A stretch of 64,000 nt of DNA from Jeongeupia sp. USM3 (GTDB taxonomy: Bacteria; Pseudomonadota; Gammaproteobacteria; Burkholderiales; Chitinibacteraceae): contig NZ_CP017668.1 in the NCBI RefSeq assembly GCF_001808185.1, positions 2,046,001 through 2,110,000 on the forward strand, given 5' to 3'. Below, in pieces: positions 51,490-60,344 of the stretch; the first letter of the stretch is position 1; each line of letters starts with the position of its first letter. A model generated the notes under the pieces. That model was given only the letters and a program-made list of their open reading frames with translations. It searched no databases and was not told the DNA's origin. Both the position numbers and the translations under genes were made by a program.

Positions 51490-53055
51490 ATGTTCAAGTC
51501 CGCCACGCTGCGCGTCTACCAGGCGCTGCACACCTGGACCGGCCTGATCGCCGGCTTTGCGCTGTTCGTCGCCTTCTACGCCGGTGCGATCACGGTCTTC
51601 CACGAGGAGCTGCACACCTGGCAGTCGCCGGCCGCGCGCACCGCGCCGGCCAGCGCGCTGTCGCAGGCCGCAGCGGCCATCGACGCCTTCGTCGCCGCGC
51701 ATCCGGCGGCAAGGGCCGAAATGACGCTGGTGCTGCCCGGCTCGCACTCGCCGCAACTCTCCGCGTGGTGGTTCGACGGCGAATGGCGGCACGCGCCGGT
51801 CGGCCCGGCCGTGCTCGTCGACCACGGCGCCGGGCTCTCGGACCTCGTCAACCGCATCCACTATTCGCTCGGCATTCCCGAGGCCGGCCTCTACCTGATG
51901 GGCATCATCAGCGTGCTCTACGGGCTGGCGCTGGTGTCGGGGCTGATCGTCCACCTGCCGCTGCTGAAGAAGGACCTGTTCGCGCTGCGGCCGGGCAAGA
52001 ACCTAAAGCGTTTCTGGCAGGACGCGCACAACGTCATCGGCGTGCTCAGCCTGCCCTTCCATCTGGTCTTCGCAGTTACCGGGGCGATCTTCTGCCTGTT
52101 CGGGGTCGTGCTCGCCGCGTTCGATTTCGCCGCCTTCGACGGCAAGCTCGCCGCCGAAGTCCCGGCGGCGACGATGGCCGCGGTTGCCCGTCCGGCCGCA
52201 GGCCGGCCCGGCGCGATGCTGCCGCCGGCCGAGCTGCTCTCCCGGGCCCGCGCCGCCGCGCCGGGTTTCGCGCCCGACGCGCTGCGCTACCTGAACTACG
52301 GCGACGCCAGCGCCGTCGTCGAGGTCCGCGGCCGGATGCCGCAGTCGCTCGGCACCTACGGCGGGCTGGCGCTCGACGCGGTCAGCGGCCGGGTGCTCAA
52401 CGTCCAGCTTGCCGACCGGCGCGACGCCAACCACGGCGGCCTGTCGGTCGTGTACGGCCTGCACTTCGGCAACTACGGCGGGGCGCTGGTCAAGGGGCTG
52501 TATTTCCTGCTCGGGCTCGCCGGCGCCTTCCTGTTCTATTCGGGCAACCTGCTGTGGATCGAGGCGCGCCGCAAGCGCCGCCACGCCGACCAGCCGCGCC
52601 GGACGCGGATCATGGCGCAGGCCACCGTCGGCGTGTGCATCGGCACGTGCATCGGCATCTCGGCGGCCTTCGTCGCGACGCTCGCCGCGCAGTCCGCCGG
52701 CATCAGCGCAACGACGGCCGAACAGGCCGCCTGCTTCGGCGCCTTCTTCGCCGCGCTGGCGTGGGCGTTCTGCCGGCCGCCCGCGCGCGCCGCGATCGAG
52801 CTGCTGACCGCCGCCGGCCTCGTCACGCTGGCGATCCCGCTTGCCAACGCCGTGCTGACCGGCGACCACCTGCTGGCGACGCCGTGGCGCGGCGAATGGA
52901 TCGTCTTCGGCGTCGATGCGGTTGCGCTGGCACTGGGCCTCGGCTTCCTGCGGCTGGCCGTCGCAACGCACCGCCGCGCCACCACCGGCGACGCGAACAG
53001 CGTCTGGACGCTGCCGCCGCCCGCGCGGCCGGCAACGGCCGTCCAGACCGCCTGA
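51490..53055 (+). CDS. PepSY-associated membrane protein, putative siderophore-iron reductase component
   Basis: 521 residues: N-terminal helix after LRVYQALHTWTGLIAGFALFVAF with the histidine typical of the family, a periplasmic PepSY stretch, repeated helices (GIPEAGLYLMGIISVLYGLALVSG with HLPLLKKDLFALRPGKNLKRFWQDAHNVIGVLSLP in adjoining blocks), and a C-terminal membrane domain. Conserved HN and HT residues may bind heme. Related proteins reduce ferric siderophores in the inner membrane (family inference). Starts immediately after the preceding stop and is followed by the receptor gene. Confidence 0.85.
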   Translation: MFKSATLRVYQALHTWTGLIAGFALFVAFYAGAITVFHEELHTWQSPAARTAPASALSQAAAAIDAFVAAHPAARAEMTLVLPGSHSPQLSAWWFDGEWRHAPVGPAVLVDHGAGLSDLVNRIHYSLGIPEAGLYLMGIISVLYGLALVSGLIVHLPLLKKDLFALRPGKNLKRFWQDAHNVIGVLSLPFHLVFAVTGAIFCLFGVVLAAFDFAAFDGKLAAEVPAATMAAVARPAAGRPGAMLPPAELLSRARAAAPGFAPDALRYLNYGDASAVVEVRGRMPQSLGTYGGLALDAVSGRVLNVQLADRRDANHGGLSVVYGLHFGNYGGALVKGLYFLLGLAGAFLFYSGNLLWIEARRKRRHADQPRRTRIMAQATVGVCIGTCIGISAAFVATLAAQSAGISATTAEQAACFGAFFAALAWAFCRPPARAAIELLTAAGLVTLAIPLANAVLTGDHLLATPWRGEWIVFGVDAVALALGLGFLRLAVATHRRATTGDANSVWTLPPPARPATAVQTA

Positions 53056-53113
53056 CCTTTCCCAGTCCCCCACCGGCAAGCCGCCGCCAGCCGGTCACCC
53101 TCCCGGAGTTTCC

Positions 53114-55243
53114 ATGCACCACCCAGTGATGCGCCCGCTTGTGGTCGCGTTAGGCCTCGCCTTTTCCGTCGTCCACGCCGCCGACGAAACCACACTCGAC
53201 AAGGTCGAAGTCCACGCCGGCAGCGACGGCGCCGCCGCGCTCGACGCCTACCGCAGCAACCAGGCCACGAGCGGCGCGCTCGGCAGCCGCAGCGTGCTCG
53301 ACACGCCGTTCTCGCTCAATGTCGTCACCGACCACTACATCGAGAACACGCAGGCAACGACGATCAACGACCTCTTCAAGACCGACGCCGCGGTGACGCC
53401 GATCGCCAACGGTTACGTCGGCGAATCGTCGGGCATCAGCATCCGCGGCCAGCAGCTCGACCTGCTGAACGGCTTCAAGATCGACGGCTACGCGGTGCCG
53501 AACTGGGCCAGCGACCTGCCGCTCGAGCACTACCAGCAGGTCGAGCTGCTCAAGGGGCTGTCGGGCTTCATGTACGGCTTCGGCAGCCCCGGCGGCATCG
53601 CCAACTTCGTCAACAAGCGTCCCGGCAACGACTTCGCCGGCAGCGTCACCGCCGGCTACGCGTCGGACGGCGTCGGCAAGCTCGGCGCCGACGTCGGCGG
53701 CCGCTTCGGCACCGACCAGATGTTCGGCGTGCGCGTCAACGCCGTCCACGAACAGGGCGACACCTACGTCGACGGCGGCAACATCAAGCGCGATTCGGCA
53801 TCGGTCTATGTCGACGCGCGGCTGACGCCGGACCTGCTGGTCTCGGCCGACGCTCTGTACCAGAAGCGCCACGTCGACGGCGCCTACTACGGCGTCGTGC
53901 TCGGCGACGCCTATGGCATGGCGCCGCCCGGTTCGGTCGGCATCCCGGCGCCGATCGACGGCCGCGACCGGCTCGCCTCGCCGTTCACCTACTACGAAAC
54001 CGAGTACAAGATCGCCGGCACCGAGCTGAAGTGGGCGATCAACGACAGCTGGGACTTCAAGGCCGGCTACCGCTACTCGCAGCAGAACCGCGAGAACGCC
54101 GACAGCGCGATCGTGCTGCTCGACAACCGGGGCGGCTACGGCGAGCTGCAGTACGTCGCCTACACGCGCTACGAGTACCAGACGCTGCAGGCGATGGCGA
54201 CCGGCCGCTTCAACACCGGCAGCATCGGGCACGAGGTCGTGCTCGGCACCGGCTGGCAGCTGCTGACGGAAAAGATGCCGGTGTCGGGCTGGAACCAGGC
54301 GGTCCTCGGCACCGGCAACCTCGGCAATCCGGGCGACTTCGCCAACCCGGACCTGGCGATGGACAAAAACCTCGGCAAGTCGTCGGACACGACGCAGCAA
54401 TCGCTGTTCGCCAGCGACACCATCACGTTCGACGAGCAGTGGTCGCTGCTCGTCGGGCTGCGCTACACCGACTACGAGCAGCGCTCGTTCGACGCCGCCA
54501 GCGGCACGCAGACCGGCAGCTACGACCGCTCGCCGACGACGCCGACCGTCGCCCTGATCTACAAGCCGGTGCAGAACGTCTCGCTGTACGGCAGCTACGT
54601 CGAGGCGCTGCAGCAGGGCGGCTCCGCACCGAAGGCGGCCGCCAACGCCAATACGGTGATGGCCCCGATCAAGAGCCGCCAGTACGAGGTCGGCGTGAAG
54701 ACCGACAACGCCGGCTGGAGCGCCAGCGCCGCGCTGTTCCGGCTCGAGCGCGGGCTCGAGTACGTCAACAGCGGCAACGTCTACGTGCAGGACGGCACCG
54801 AAATCAGCCAGGGGCTCGAACTGTCGGGCAAGACCGCGCTGGGCCGCGACTGGACGCTGCTCGGCAGCGCGATGTGGCTGGCCGGCCGGAACGAATCGGG
54901 CGATGCCAGCGTCGACGGCAAGCGTCCCTACGGCGCGCCGAAGGCGCAGGCCAATGCCTACGTCGAATACGCCGTGCCGGGCACCGGCGGGCTGGTGCTG
55001 AGCGGCGGCGCGCAATACGTCGGCGAGCGGCCGCTCGAGGCCAGCAACGCGCACTTCGCCGGCAGCTATACGCTGTTCGATCTCGGTGCCCGCTACGCAA
55101 CCCGCGTCGGCGGCCAGGACGTGACGCTGAGGCTCAACGTCGACAACGTCACCAACGAAGCGTACTGGCTGACGAGCTACGGCTTCATCCTGACGCAGGG
55201 TGCGCCGCGCACGATCAGGGCCAGCGCCGAATTCAGCTTCTGA
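53114..55243 (+). CDS. TonB-dependent siderophore receptor
   Basis: 709-residue outer-membrane receptor. Signal peptide ends near VVHAADE; the TonB box region TTLDKVEVHAG follows; the plug contains SVLDTPFSLNVVTD, INDLFKTDAAVTPI and GISIRGQQLDLLNGFKIDG; the barrel ends with ASAEFSF, the usual C-terminal aromatic. PFAM-type plug and barrel boundaries fit FpvA/FoxA-like siderophore receptors; the ligand is unknown. Last gene of the Fur-site-preceded operon; depends on TonB-ExbBD (exbBD at 38.3-39.4 kb). Confidence 0.94.
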   Translation: MHHPVMRPLVVALGLAFSVVHAADETTLDKVEVHAGSDGAAALDAYRSNQATSGALGSRSVLDTPFSLNVVTDHYIENTQATTINDLFKTDAAVTPIANGYVGESSGISIRGQQLDLLNGFKIDGYAVPNWASDLPLEHYQQVELLKGLSGFMYGFGSPGGIANFVNKRPGNDFAGSVTAGYASDGVGKLGADVGGRFGTDQMFGVRVNAVHEQGDTYVDGGNIKRDSASVYVDARLTPDLLVSADALYQKRHVDGAYYGVVLGDAYGMAPPGSVGIPAPIDGRDRLASPFTYYETEYKIAGTELKWAINDSWDFKAGYRYSQQNRENADSAIVLLDNRGGYGELQYVAYTRYEYQTLQAMATGRFNTGSIGHEVVLGTGWQLLTEKMPVSGWNQAVLGTGNLGNPGDFANPDLAMDKNLGKSSDTTQQSLFASDTITFDEQWSLLVGLRYTDYEQRSFDAASGTQTGSYDRSPTTPTVALIYKPVQNVSLYGSYVEALQQGGSAPKAAANANTVMAPIKSRQYEVGVKTDNAGWSASAALFRLERGLEYVNSGNVYVQDGTEISQGLELSGKTALGRDWTLLGSAMWLAGRNESGDASVDGKRPYGAPKAQANAYVEYAVPGTGGLVLSGGAQYVGERPLEASNAHFAGSYTLFDLGARYATRVGGQDVTLRLNVDNVTNEAYWLTSYGFILTQGAPRTIRASAEFSF

Positions 55244-55288
55244 ACCACGCCCCCGAAGCCCGGCACCGCGCCGGGCTCCCCCGGCCGA

Positions 55289-55549
55289 TCAGGGTGCGGT
55301 CGCGCGCTCGAGCTCGGTCAGCCACGCCAGCGCGTGGTGCCGGTCGGCGCCGCACATTGCCGCCTCGGCCTGCAGGCCGCCGCATACCGCCGGCCTTGCC
55401 GGGTCGGCGAAGATCGCGCAGCGCAGGTCGTCGGTCAGCTGCACGCACGGCACGCCGGCCGGCTTGCCGCCGGGCATGCCCGGAATCGGGCTGGTGATCG
55501 ACGGTGCAATGCAGCAGGCAGCGCAGGCGGGACGGCAGGAAATCGGCAT
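55289..55549 (-). CDS. YkgJ-type cysteine-cluster protein
   Basis: 86 residues rich in cysteine: CRPACAACC at the N-terminus, then GVPCVQL, RCAIF, AVCGGL and MCGADRH. The pattern CxxxCxxCC with later CxxF and RPxxC matches the YkgJ/PF03692 zinc- or iron-binding family of unknown role. Convergent with the TonB receptor gene. Confidence 0.82.
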   Translation of the reverse strand: MPISCRPACAACCIAPSITSPIPGMPGGKPAGVPCVQLTDDLRCAIFADPARPAVCGGLQAEAAMCGADRHHALAWLTELERATAP

Positions 55550-55679
55550 GGCCGCGATTGAACCGCAGCCGCCTGTCGCGGGCAAGCGGTACTGCCGGGC
55601 GGCGGGCTGTTGCGGCCGCGCGATTGATTGTAAGCTCGCTTCCAGCGTAGCGGCAGCAACAACCGCTACCAAATAAGAA

Positions 55680-55814
55680 GCGGATAACAAAACCCGGTAC
55701 AACGGTGCTGGCAAGGCGTGCGAAACGTCCCACGGGGACTTCCTGTCGGTCGCAGCAGTACAAAACTGGTACGGCAAGTGAGCGCAACGCAGCCAGCAGG
55801 GTTTTGTTAGCCGC
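55680..55814 (+). repeat. Dispersed element family B, copy B-4
   Basis: 135 bp in the 307-bp gap before the first DUF2298 gene; nothing else is recognised in that gap. Terminal arms GCGGATAACAAAACCC (55680-55695) and GGGTTTTGTTAGCCGC (55799-55814) pair at 15 of 16 positions. Core: GGTGCTGGCAAGGCGTGCGAA, ACGTCCCACGGGGACTTCCT, CGGTCGCAGCAGTACAA, TACGGCAAG, CCAGCAG. Confidence 0.9.
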
Positions 55815-55856
55815 GACAAACAGGCCGGGCCATGACCCGCGCCGGGGATGGAAGAG

Positions 55857-57875
55857 ATGAGTCTGATCTACCTTGCACTGACGCTCGCGCTGCTGCTCGT
55901 CAATCTGGCCGGGTTGGCGCGCCTCGTGCACCGCTGGCTGCCCGACGTGCAGCTCGCGCGCGCCGGCGGCGTTCTGGCGCTGTGCCTCGTGCTGTTCTTC
56001 ACCGAACACTTCATCGGCCTCGGCCGGCTGGCGTGGCTGTGGCCTGTGTCGACCGCGGTGTCGGTCGCGCTGGTCTGGCGCCCGGCGCGCGAACGCGGCT
56101 TCTGGCTGGCCCAGCTGCCGTTCGCCGTGCCTTTCCTCGTCGCGCTGGCATGGCGCTGGGGCTGGCCGGACATCGACGCGACCAGCGAGCACCTGACCGA
56201 CCTGTACTTCATCAGCAACTACCTTGGCGGGACCGTGCTGCCGCCGCCGGACCGCTGGCTGCCCGGCGCGGTCTTCGACTGCTATTACGCCTTCCTGCAC
56301 TATGCGGTCGCGCTGATGGGGCGCTGGCTCAACCTCTCCGCCGGCCACGCGATGAATCTCGGCAGCGCGCTGCTGTTCGGCCTGATCGGCAGCCTCGCGT
56401 GGAGCATCGCGCGGCGTTTCGTCGCATCGAACGCCGTGCGCGGCCTGATCGTCGCAACCGTCATCGCCGGCGGCACCGGCGTCGCGCCGCTGCTCAACGT
56501 CCTCTACGTCGCCGCCGATGCCACGCCGGCGGCGGCGCAGTCGGCGTCGGTCGCCCGGCTGTGGGCGAACACGCGCTTCATCGGCCTGTACGACCGGCTG
56601 TCGAACTCGGTGCCGGGCCAGAAGCTGTTCCCGCCCGATGCGCCACCGGCGATGGAGCTGGCGCTCGAAACGCCGTCCTACCTGCTCTACCTCGGCGACG
56701 TGCATCCGCCGCTCGCCGGCTTCGTGCTCTTGCTGTTCGTGCTCGGGCTCATCGCGCGGATCGAACGGCCCGCCACGGACGAGGGCGGCGACGAACCCGC
56801 CGGTACCGGCGTTGCGGCCGCGGCAATCGGCGCCAGCGTCGCGCTGAGCATCGCCGCCAACGCGTGGGTACTGCCGCCGATGGCGCTGCTCGTCGCCGGC
56901 TGGCTGTTGTACCGCTGGCGCGGCAAGCTCGCCTGTCCGGTACTGCCGGCCGCCGCGGGTGCCGCCGCCGCGCTGGCGCTGCTCTACCCCTTCCTGAGCT
57001 ATTTCGCACTGGCCGGACTGCGCACGCCGATCGTGCTGACCGCGCCGTTCGAGTATTCGCCGCCGGGCGAATGGCTGCTGCTGTGGTGGCCGGTGCTGCT
57101 GCTCGCCGCGCTGGCGCTGACGCAGGGGCCGCGCGCGCGGCTGGCGTGGTGGAGCACGATCGGCGTGCTGGCGATGCTGGCGCTGTCCGAGCTCGTCACC
57201 GTCGACGATCCGCTGGGCGAGCGGCTGCAGCGCTTCAATACCGTGCTCAAGTGGTGGTCGTGGCTGTGGCCGGGCGCCGTCGTCTGGCTGGCGGCGATCA
57301 ACCTCGGCAGTGCGGCACGCTGGCGCCGGATCGCCACGGTCGTGCCGCTGGCGGCGTCGCTGTCCTTCGTGCTGCCGCAGCTGCAGTTCTGGTGGCACAA
57401 CCCGCGGCCGCACCAAGGCCAGCTTGCCGGCGACGCCTGGCTCAAGGCGGATGACGCCAACAGGGCCATTCTCGGCTGGCTCAGGGCGCAGCCGCAGGGG
57501 CTGGTGCTCGAAAGTGCAGACCGCACGGCCTACAGCCCGAGCGGCGCGTTCGCGCTGTTCGCCGGCAAGCCGTCGGCCCTCGGCTGGCCGACGCATGTCG
57601 CGCAATGGCGCGGCAATCCGGCCTACATCGCCGAGCGCAGCGATGCGGTGCGCGCGATCTACGCCGGCACGCATCCGGCGGCCCGGGCATGGCTGCTCGG
57701 CCAGCACGTCGACTACGTCGTCTGGAGCCGCTTCGACACCGGGCGCGGCACGGCCGCACTGGCCCGGCTCAAGGCGGCCCTCGCCCCCGATTACCAATGG
57801 CAGCCGCTCTGGCAGGCCGGCGCCGACGAGTACGGCGTGTTCGTCCGTACGCCCCAAAGGACCGTAACGCAATGA
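55857..57875 (+). CDS. DUF2298 polytopic membrane protein, putative GT-C glycosyltransferase (first of tandem pair)
   Basis: 672 residues with a dozen or more hydrophobic helices, then a soluble C-terminal part. Landmarks shared with the next gene: SLIYLALTLALLLVN (start), SEHLTDLYFISNYLGGTVLPPPDRW, YYAFLHYAVALMGR, LYLGDVHPPLAGF, ELVTVDDPLGERLQRFNTVLKWW and ALGWPTHVAQWRGN. The FxxGDxHPP segment recalls GT-C enzymes with periplasmic acidic active sites (inference). ATG at 55857 matches the start of the paralogue; 55848 is an alternative. Stop overlaps the next gene start (ATGA). Confidence 0.8.
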   Translation: MSLIYLALTLALLLVNLAGLARLVHRWLPDVQLARAGGVLALCLVLFFTEHFIGLGRLAWLWPVSTAVSVALVWRPARERGFWLAQLPFAVPFLVALAWRWGWPDIDATSEHLTDLYFISNYLGGTVLPPPDRWLPGAVFDCYYAFLHYAVALMGRWLNLSAGHAMNLGSALLFGLIGSLAWSIARRFVASNAVRGLIVATVIAGGTGVAPLLNVLYVAADATPAAAQSASVARLWANTRFIGLYDRLSNSVPGQKLFPPDAPPAMELALETPSYLLYLGDVHPPLAGFVLLLFVLGLIARIERPATDEGGDEPAGTGVAAAAIGASVALSIAANAWVLPPMALLVAGWLLYRWRGKLACPVLPAAAGAAAALALLYPFLSYFALAGLRTPIVLTAPFEYSPPGEWLLLWWPVLLLAALALTQGPRARLAWWSTIGVLAMLALSELVTVDDPLGERLQRFNTVLKWWSWLWPGAVVWLAAINLGSAARWRRIATVVPLAASLSFVLPQLQFWWHNPRPHQGQLAGDAWLKADDANRAILGWLRAQPQGLVLESADRTAYSPSGAFALFAGKPSALGWPTHVAQWRGNPAYIAERSDAVRAIYAGTHPAARAWLLGQHVDYVVWSRFDTGRGTAALARLKAALAPDYQWQPLWQAGADEYGVFVRTPQRTVTQ

Positions 57876-59926
57876 CCCTGATCTATTACGCGCTGACGCT
57901 GGCGCTGATCCTCGTCCACTTCGCCGCCGTCTCGGCCGTGGTTTCGCGGCTGATCCCGTCGTTCCACGTCGCCCGCGCCGCCGGCGTCCTCGGCATCACG
58001 CTGGCCTGCTTCTTCCTCGAACACTTCCACGGCTGGGGCCGCCTGGCCGGACTGTGGCCGTTCACGACCGCGATCGCGCTCCTGGCACTGTGGTGGGACA
58101 AGGACAGGCTCAAAACCGCCGGCTTCATGCGCAGCGAGCTGCTGTTCTGGGCCTTCGTCGGCTACGGGCTGATGTGGAAGTGGTTCTACCCGTCGATCTA
58201 CCCGACCAGCGAACGCGTCACCGACCTGTTCTTCATCGGCAACTACCTGCCCGGCGCGACGCTGCCGCCGCCCGACCACTGGTTCACGCCGCGGGTGTTC
58301 GACTTCTACTACGCGTTCCAGCACTACGGCGCGGCACTGATGGGCCGGCTGTTCGCAATCAGGCCGGGTCTCACCTACAACCTGGCGATGCCGCTGCTGA
58401 TGGCGATGAGCGCGGCACTGGCGTGGGACATCGCCAGCCGCTTCATCGCCACGCGCGGGCTGAAAATCCTGCTCGTCGTCACGCTGCTGCTCGGCGCCAC
58501 CGGTGCCAGCCCCGTCGTGCATCTGGTGCGCCAGGGCGACGTCAACAACCCGAACGCCGAGGTCAACGACCGGATGTGGGCGAGCGCGCGCTTCGTCGGC
58601 CTCTACGACCAGCGCCTCGATACCGAACTCGGCCACTCGCTCTACCCGCGCGAATCGCGCTTCGAAGCGCGCGAACTGCCGCTCGAGAACTTCGGCTACC
58701 AGTACTTCGTCGGCGACTACCATCCGCCGCTCGGCGGCTTTTTCCTCTTGTTGCTGGCGCTGGCGCTGATGGCGATGGTCGAGACCGGCAGCGGCTCGCG
58801 CCGGGTCAACACCGCGCTGATCGGCCTGACCGTGCCGGTGACGATCGCCACCAACACCTGGGTCTTCCCGCTGCAGGCGCTGCTCATTGCCGGCTGGGCC
58901 GCGTGGCGTCATGGTCCCGGCTGGGCCGCGTGGCGGCAGCGCCGCCCGCAAGCCGATGCCGATGCCCCGGCCGATGCGGCCACCGCACCCGGCACCGACT
59001 GGCCGGCGCTGGTCGCCGGCGGTACCGCGGCCTTCCTGCTGCTCTACCCTTTCCTTGCCGGATTCGCGACCAAGTCGCTGGCTACGCCGATCCGGCTGGT
59101 CGCGGCAATGGACCACGCACCGCTGCTGCAGTACCTGACCCTGCAATGGCCACTGCTGCTGCTGATCGTGCTCGCCTTCGTCGCCGGTGCCACGCAATGG
59201 CGCACGCGCGGCTTCACGCTCTACGCGGCGCTGGCTTTCGGCGCACTGCTGCTGCTGGCGGAGTTCGTCTTCGTCGACGATCCGTCCGGCGGGCGTTTCG
59301 AGCGCACCAACACGGTGATGAAGTGGTGGGGCTGGATCTGGACCGGCGGACTCGCGCTGCTCGGCGCGCTGCTGCTCGGCCAGCCGCGCCGCTGGGTCAG
59401 GGTGATCGTCGCCGCGGCGTTGGCGCTGATCACGCTGACCTACGCCTGGGACAATGTCCGCTACCTTGCCAACGCCAGCCCGACGGACCGCGGCCGGCTC
59501 GACGCCACCGCCGTCTACACGCAGGACCCGGCCATGCGCGACCTGATGGCGGCGCTGGCGCGCCAGCCCGACGGCATCGTGCTCGAGAACGTCTATGGCG
59601 ATGCGTACACCGACAGCAATATCGTCGCCGCCTTCACCGCCAAACCGTCGCTGCTCGGCTGGCCGTCGCACCTGATCACCTGGCACGGCAACACCCCCGA
59701 AGTCTGGATCACCCGCGACGCGATCCGCGGCTTCTACGCTGCGACGCTGGCCGACCCGCTGGCCTGGCTGACGGCGAAGAATGTCCGGTATATCGTGTGG
59801 AATCCGCGCGATGCGCAGAACCCGCAGGCCTGGTCGCAGCTGCAGCAGGCGATTGCCGCCGGCTACGTCTGGCAGCCGACCAGCGCCGCCGGACAGGCAC
59901 CGGCCGGCTTGTGGGTCCGCCGCTGA
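57872..59926 (+). CDS. DUF2298 polytopic membrane protein, putative GT-C glycosyltransferase (second of tandem pair)
   Basis: 684-residue paralogue of the preceding gene. Parallel motifs: TLIYYALTLALILVH, SERVTDLFFIGNYLPGATLPPPDHW, FYYAFQHYGAALMGR, FVGDYHPPLGGF, EFVFVDDPSGGRFERTNTVMKWW, SLLGWPSHLITWHGN. The pair diverge too much for a recent duplication. Downstream are gtrA (22 bp) and gtrB, so the four proteins probably act on one polyprenol-linked glycan modification. Confidence 0.8.
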   Translation: MTLIYYALTLALILVHFAAVSAVVSRLIPSFHVARAAGVLGITLACFFLEHFHGWGRLAGLWPFTTAIALLALWWDKDRLKTAGFMRSELLFWAFVGYGLMWKWFYPSIYPTSERVTDLFFIGNYLPGATLPPPDHWFTPRVFDFYYAFQHYGAALMGRLFAIRPGLTYNLAMPLLMAMSAALAWDIASRFIATRGLKILLVVTLLLGATGASPVVHLVRQGDVNNPNAEVNDRMWASARFVGLYDQRLDTELGHSLYPRESRFEARELPLENFGYQYFVGDYHPPLGGFFLLLLALALMAMVETGSGSRRVNTALIGLTVPVTIATNTWVFPLQALLIAGWAAWRHGPGWAAWRQRRPQADADAPADAATAPGTDWPALVAGGTAAFLLLYPFLAGFATKSLATPIRLVAAMDHAPLLQYLTLQWPLLLLIVLAFVAGATQWRTRGFTLYAALAFGALLLLAEFVFVDDPSGGRFERTNTVMKWWGWIWTGGLALLGALLLGQPRRWVRVIVAAALALITLTYAWDNVRYLANASPTDRGRLDATAVYTQDPAMRDLMAALARQPDGIVLENVYGDAYTDSNIVAAFTAKPSLLGWPSHLITWHGNTPEVWITRDAIRGFYAATLADPLAWLTAKNVRYIVWNPRDAQNPQAWSQLQQAIAAGYVWQPTSAAGQAPAGLWVRR

Positions 59927-59948
59927 GTACCCGATCCGAGCCAGACCG

Positions 59949-60344
59949 ATGAAAAAGCTCCACCACCAGTTCCTGCACTTCGCCGCCGTCGGCCTTGTCG
60001 GCACCGGCATCCAGTACGCGACGCTGTGGTTCGGCGTCGAGCAGCTCGGCATCAAGGCGGCGGTGGCGTCGAGCATTGGCTACATCCTCGGCAGCCTGGC
60101 CAACTACGCGCTGAACTACAGGTACACGTTCAGGAGCGGCAAGTCGCATGCCGAGGCAGCAAGCAAGTACTTCACCATCGTCGGTGTCGGCTGGTGTCTC
60201 AACGCCGCACTGATGACGCTTCTCGTTCATACGCTGGGCTGGCAGTACTTCGTCGCCCAGGTCATCACCACCGGCATCGGCCTTGTCTGGAACTTCGGCG
60301 GCAGCCGGTTCTGGGCGTTCCGGGAGCACCGACATGAAAACTGA
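59949..60344 (+). CDS. GtrA-family membrane protein, putative polyprenol-sugar flippase
   Basis: 131 residues with four helices: FLHFAAVGLVGTGIQYATLWFG, SSIGYILGSLANYALNYRYTFRS, FTIVGVGWCLNAALMTLLVH and VITTGIGLVWNFGGSRFWAF, all diagnostic of GtrA. GtrA proteins translocate undecaprenyl-phosphate sugars across the inner membrane. Its 3' end overlaps gtrB by 11 bp. Confidence 0.92.
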   Translation: MKKLHHQFLHFAAVGLVGTGIQYATLWFGVEQLGIKAAVASSIGYILGSLANYALNYRYTFRSGKSHAEAASKYFTIVGVGWCLNAALMTLLVHTLGWQYFVAQVITTGIGLVWNFGGSRFWAFREHRHEN

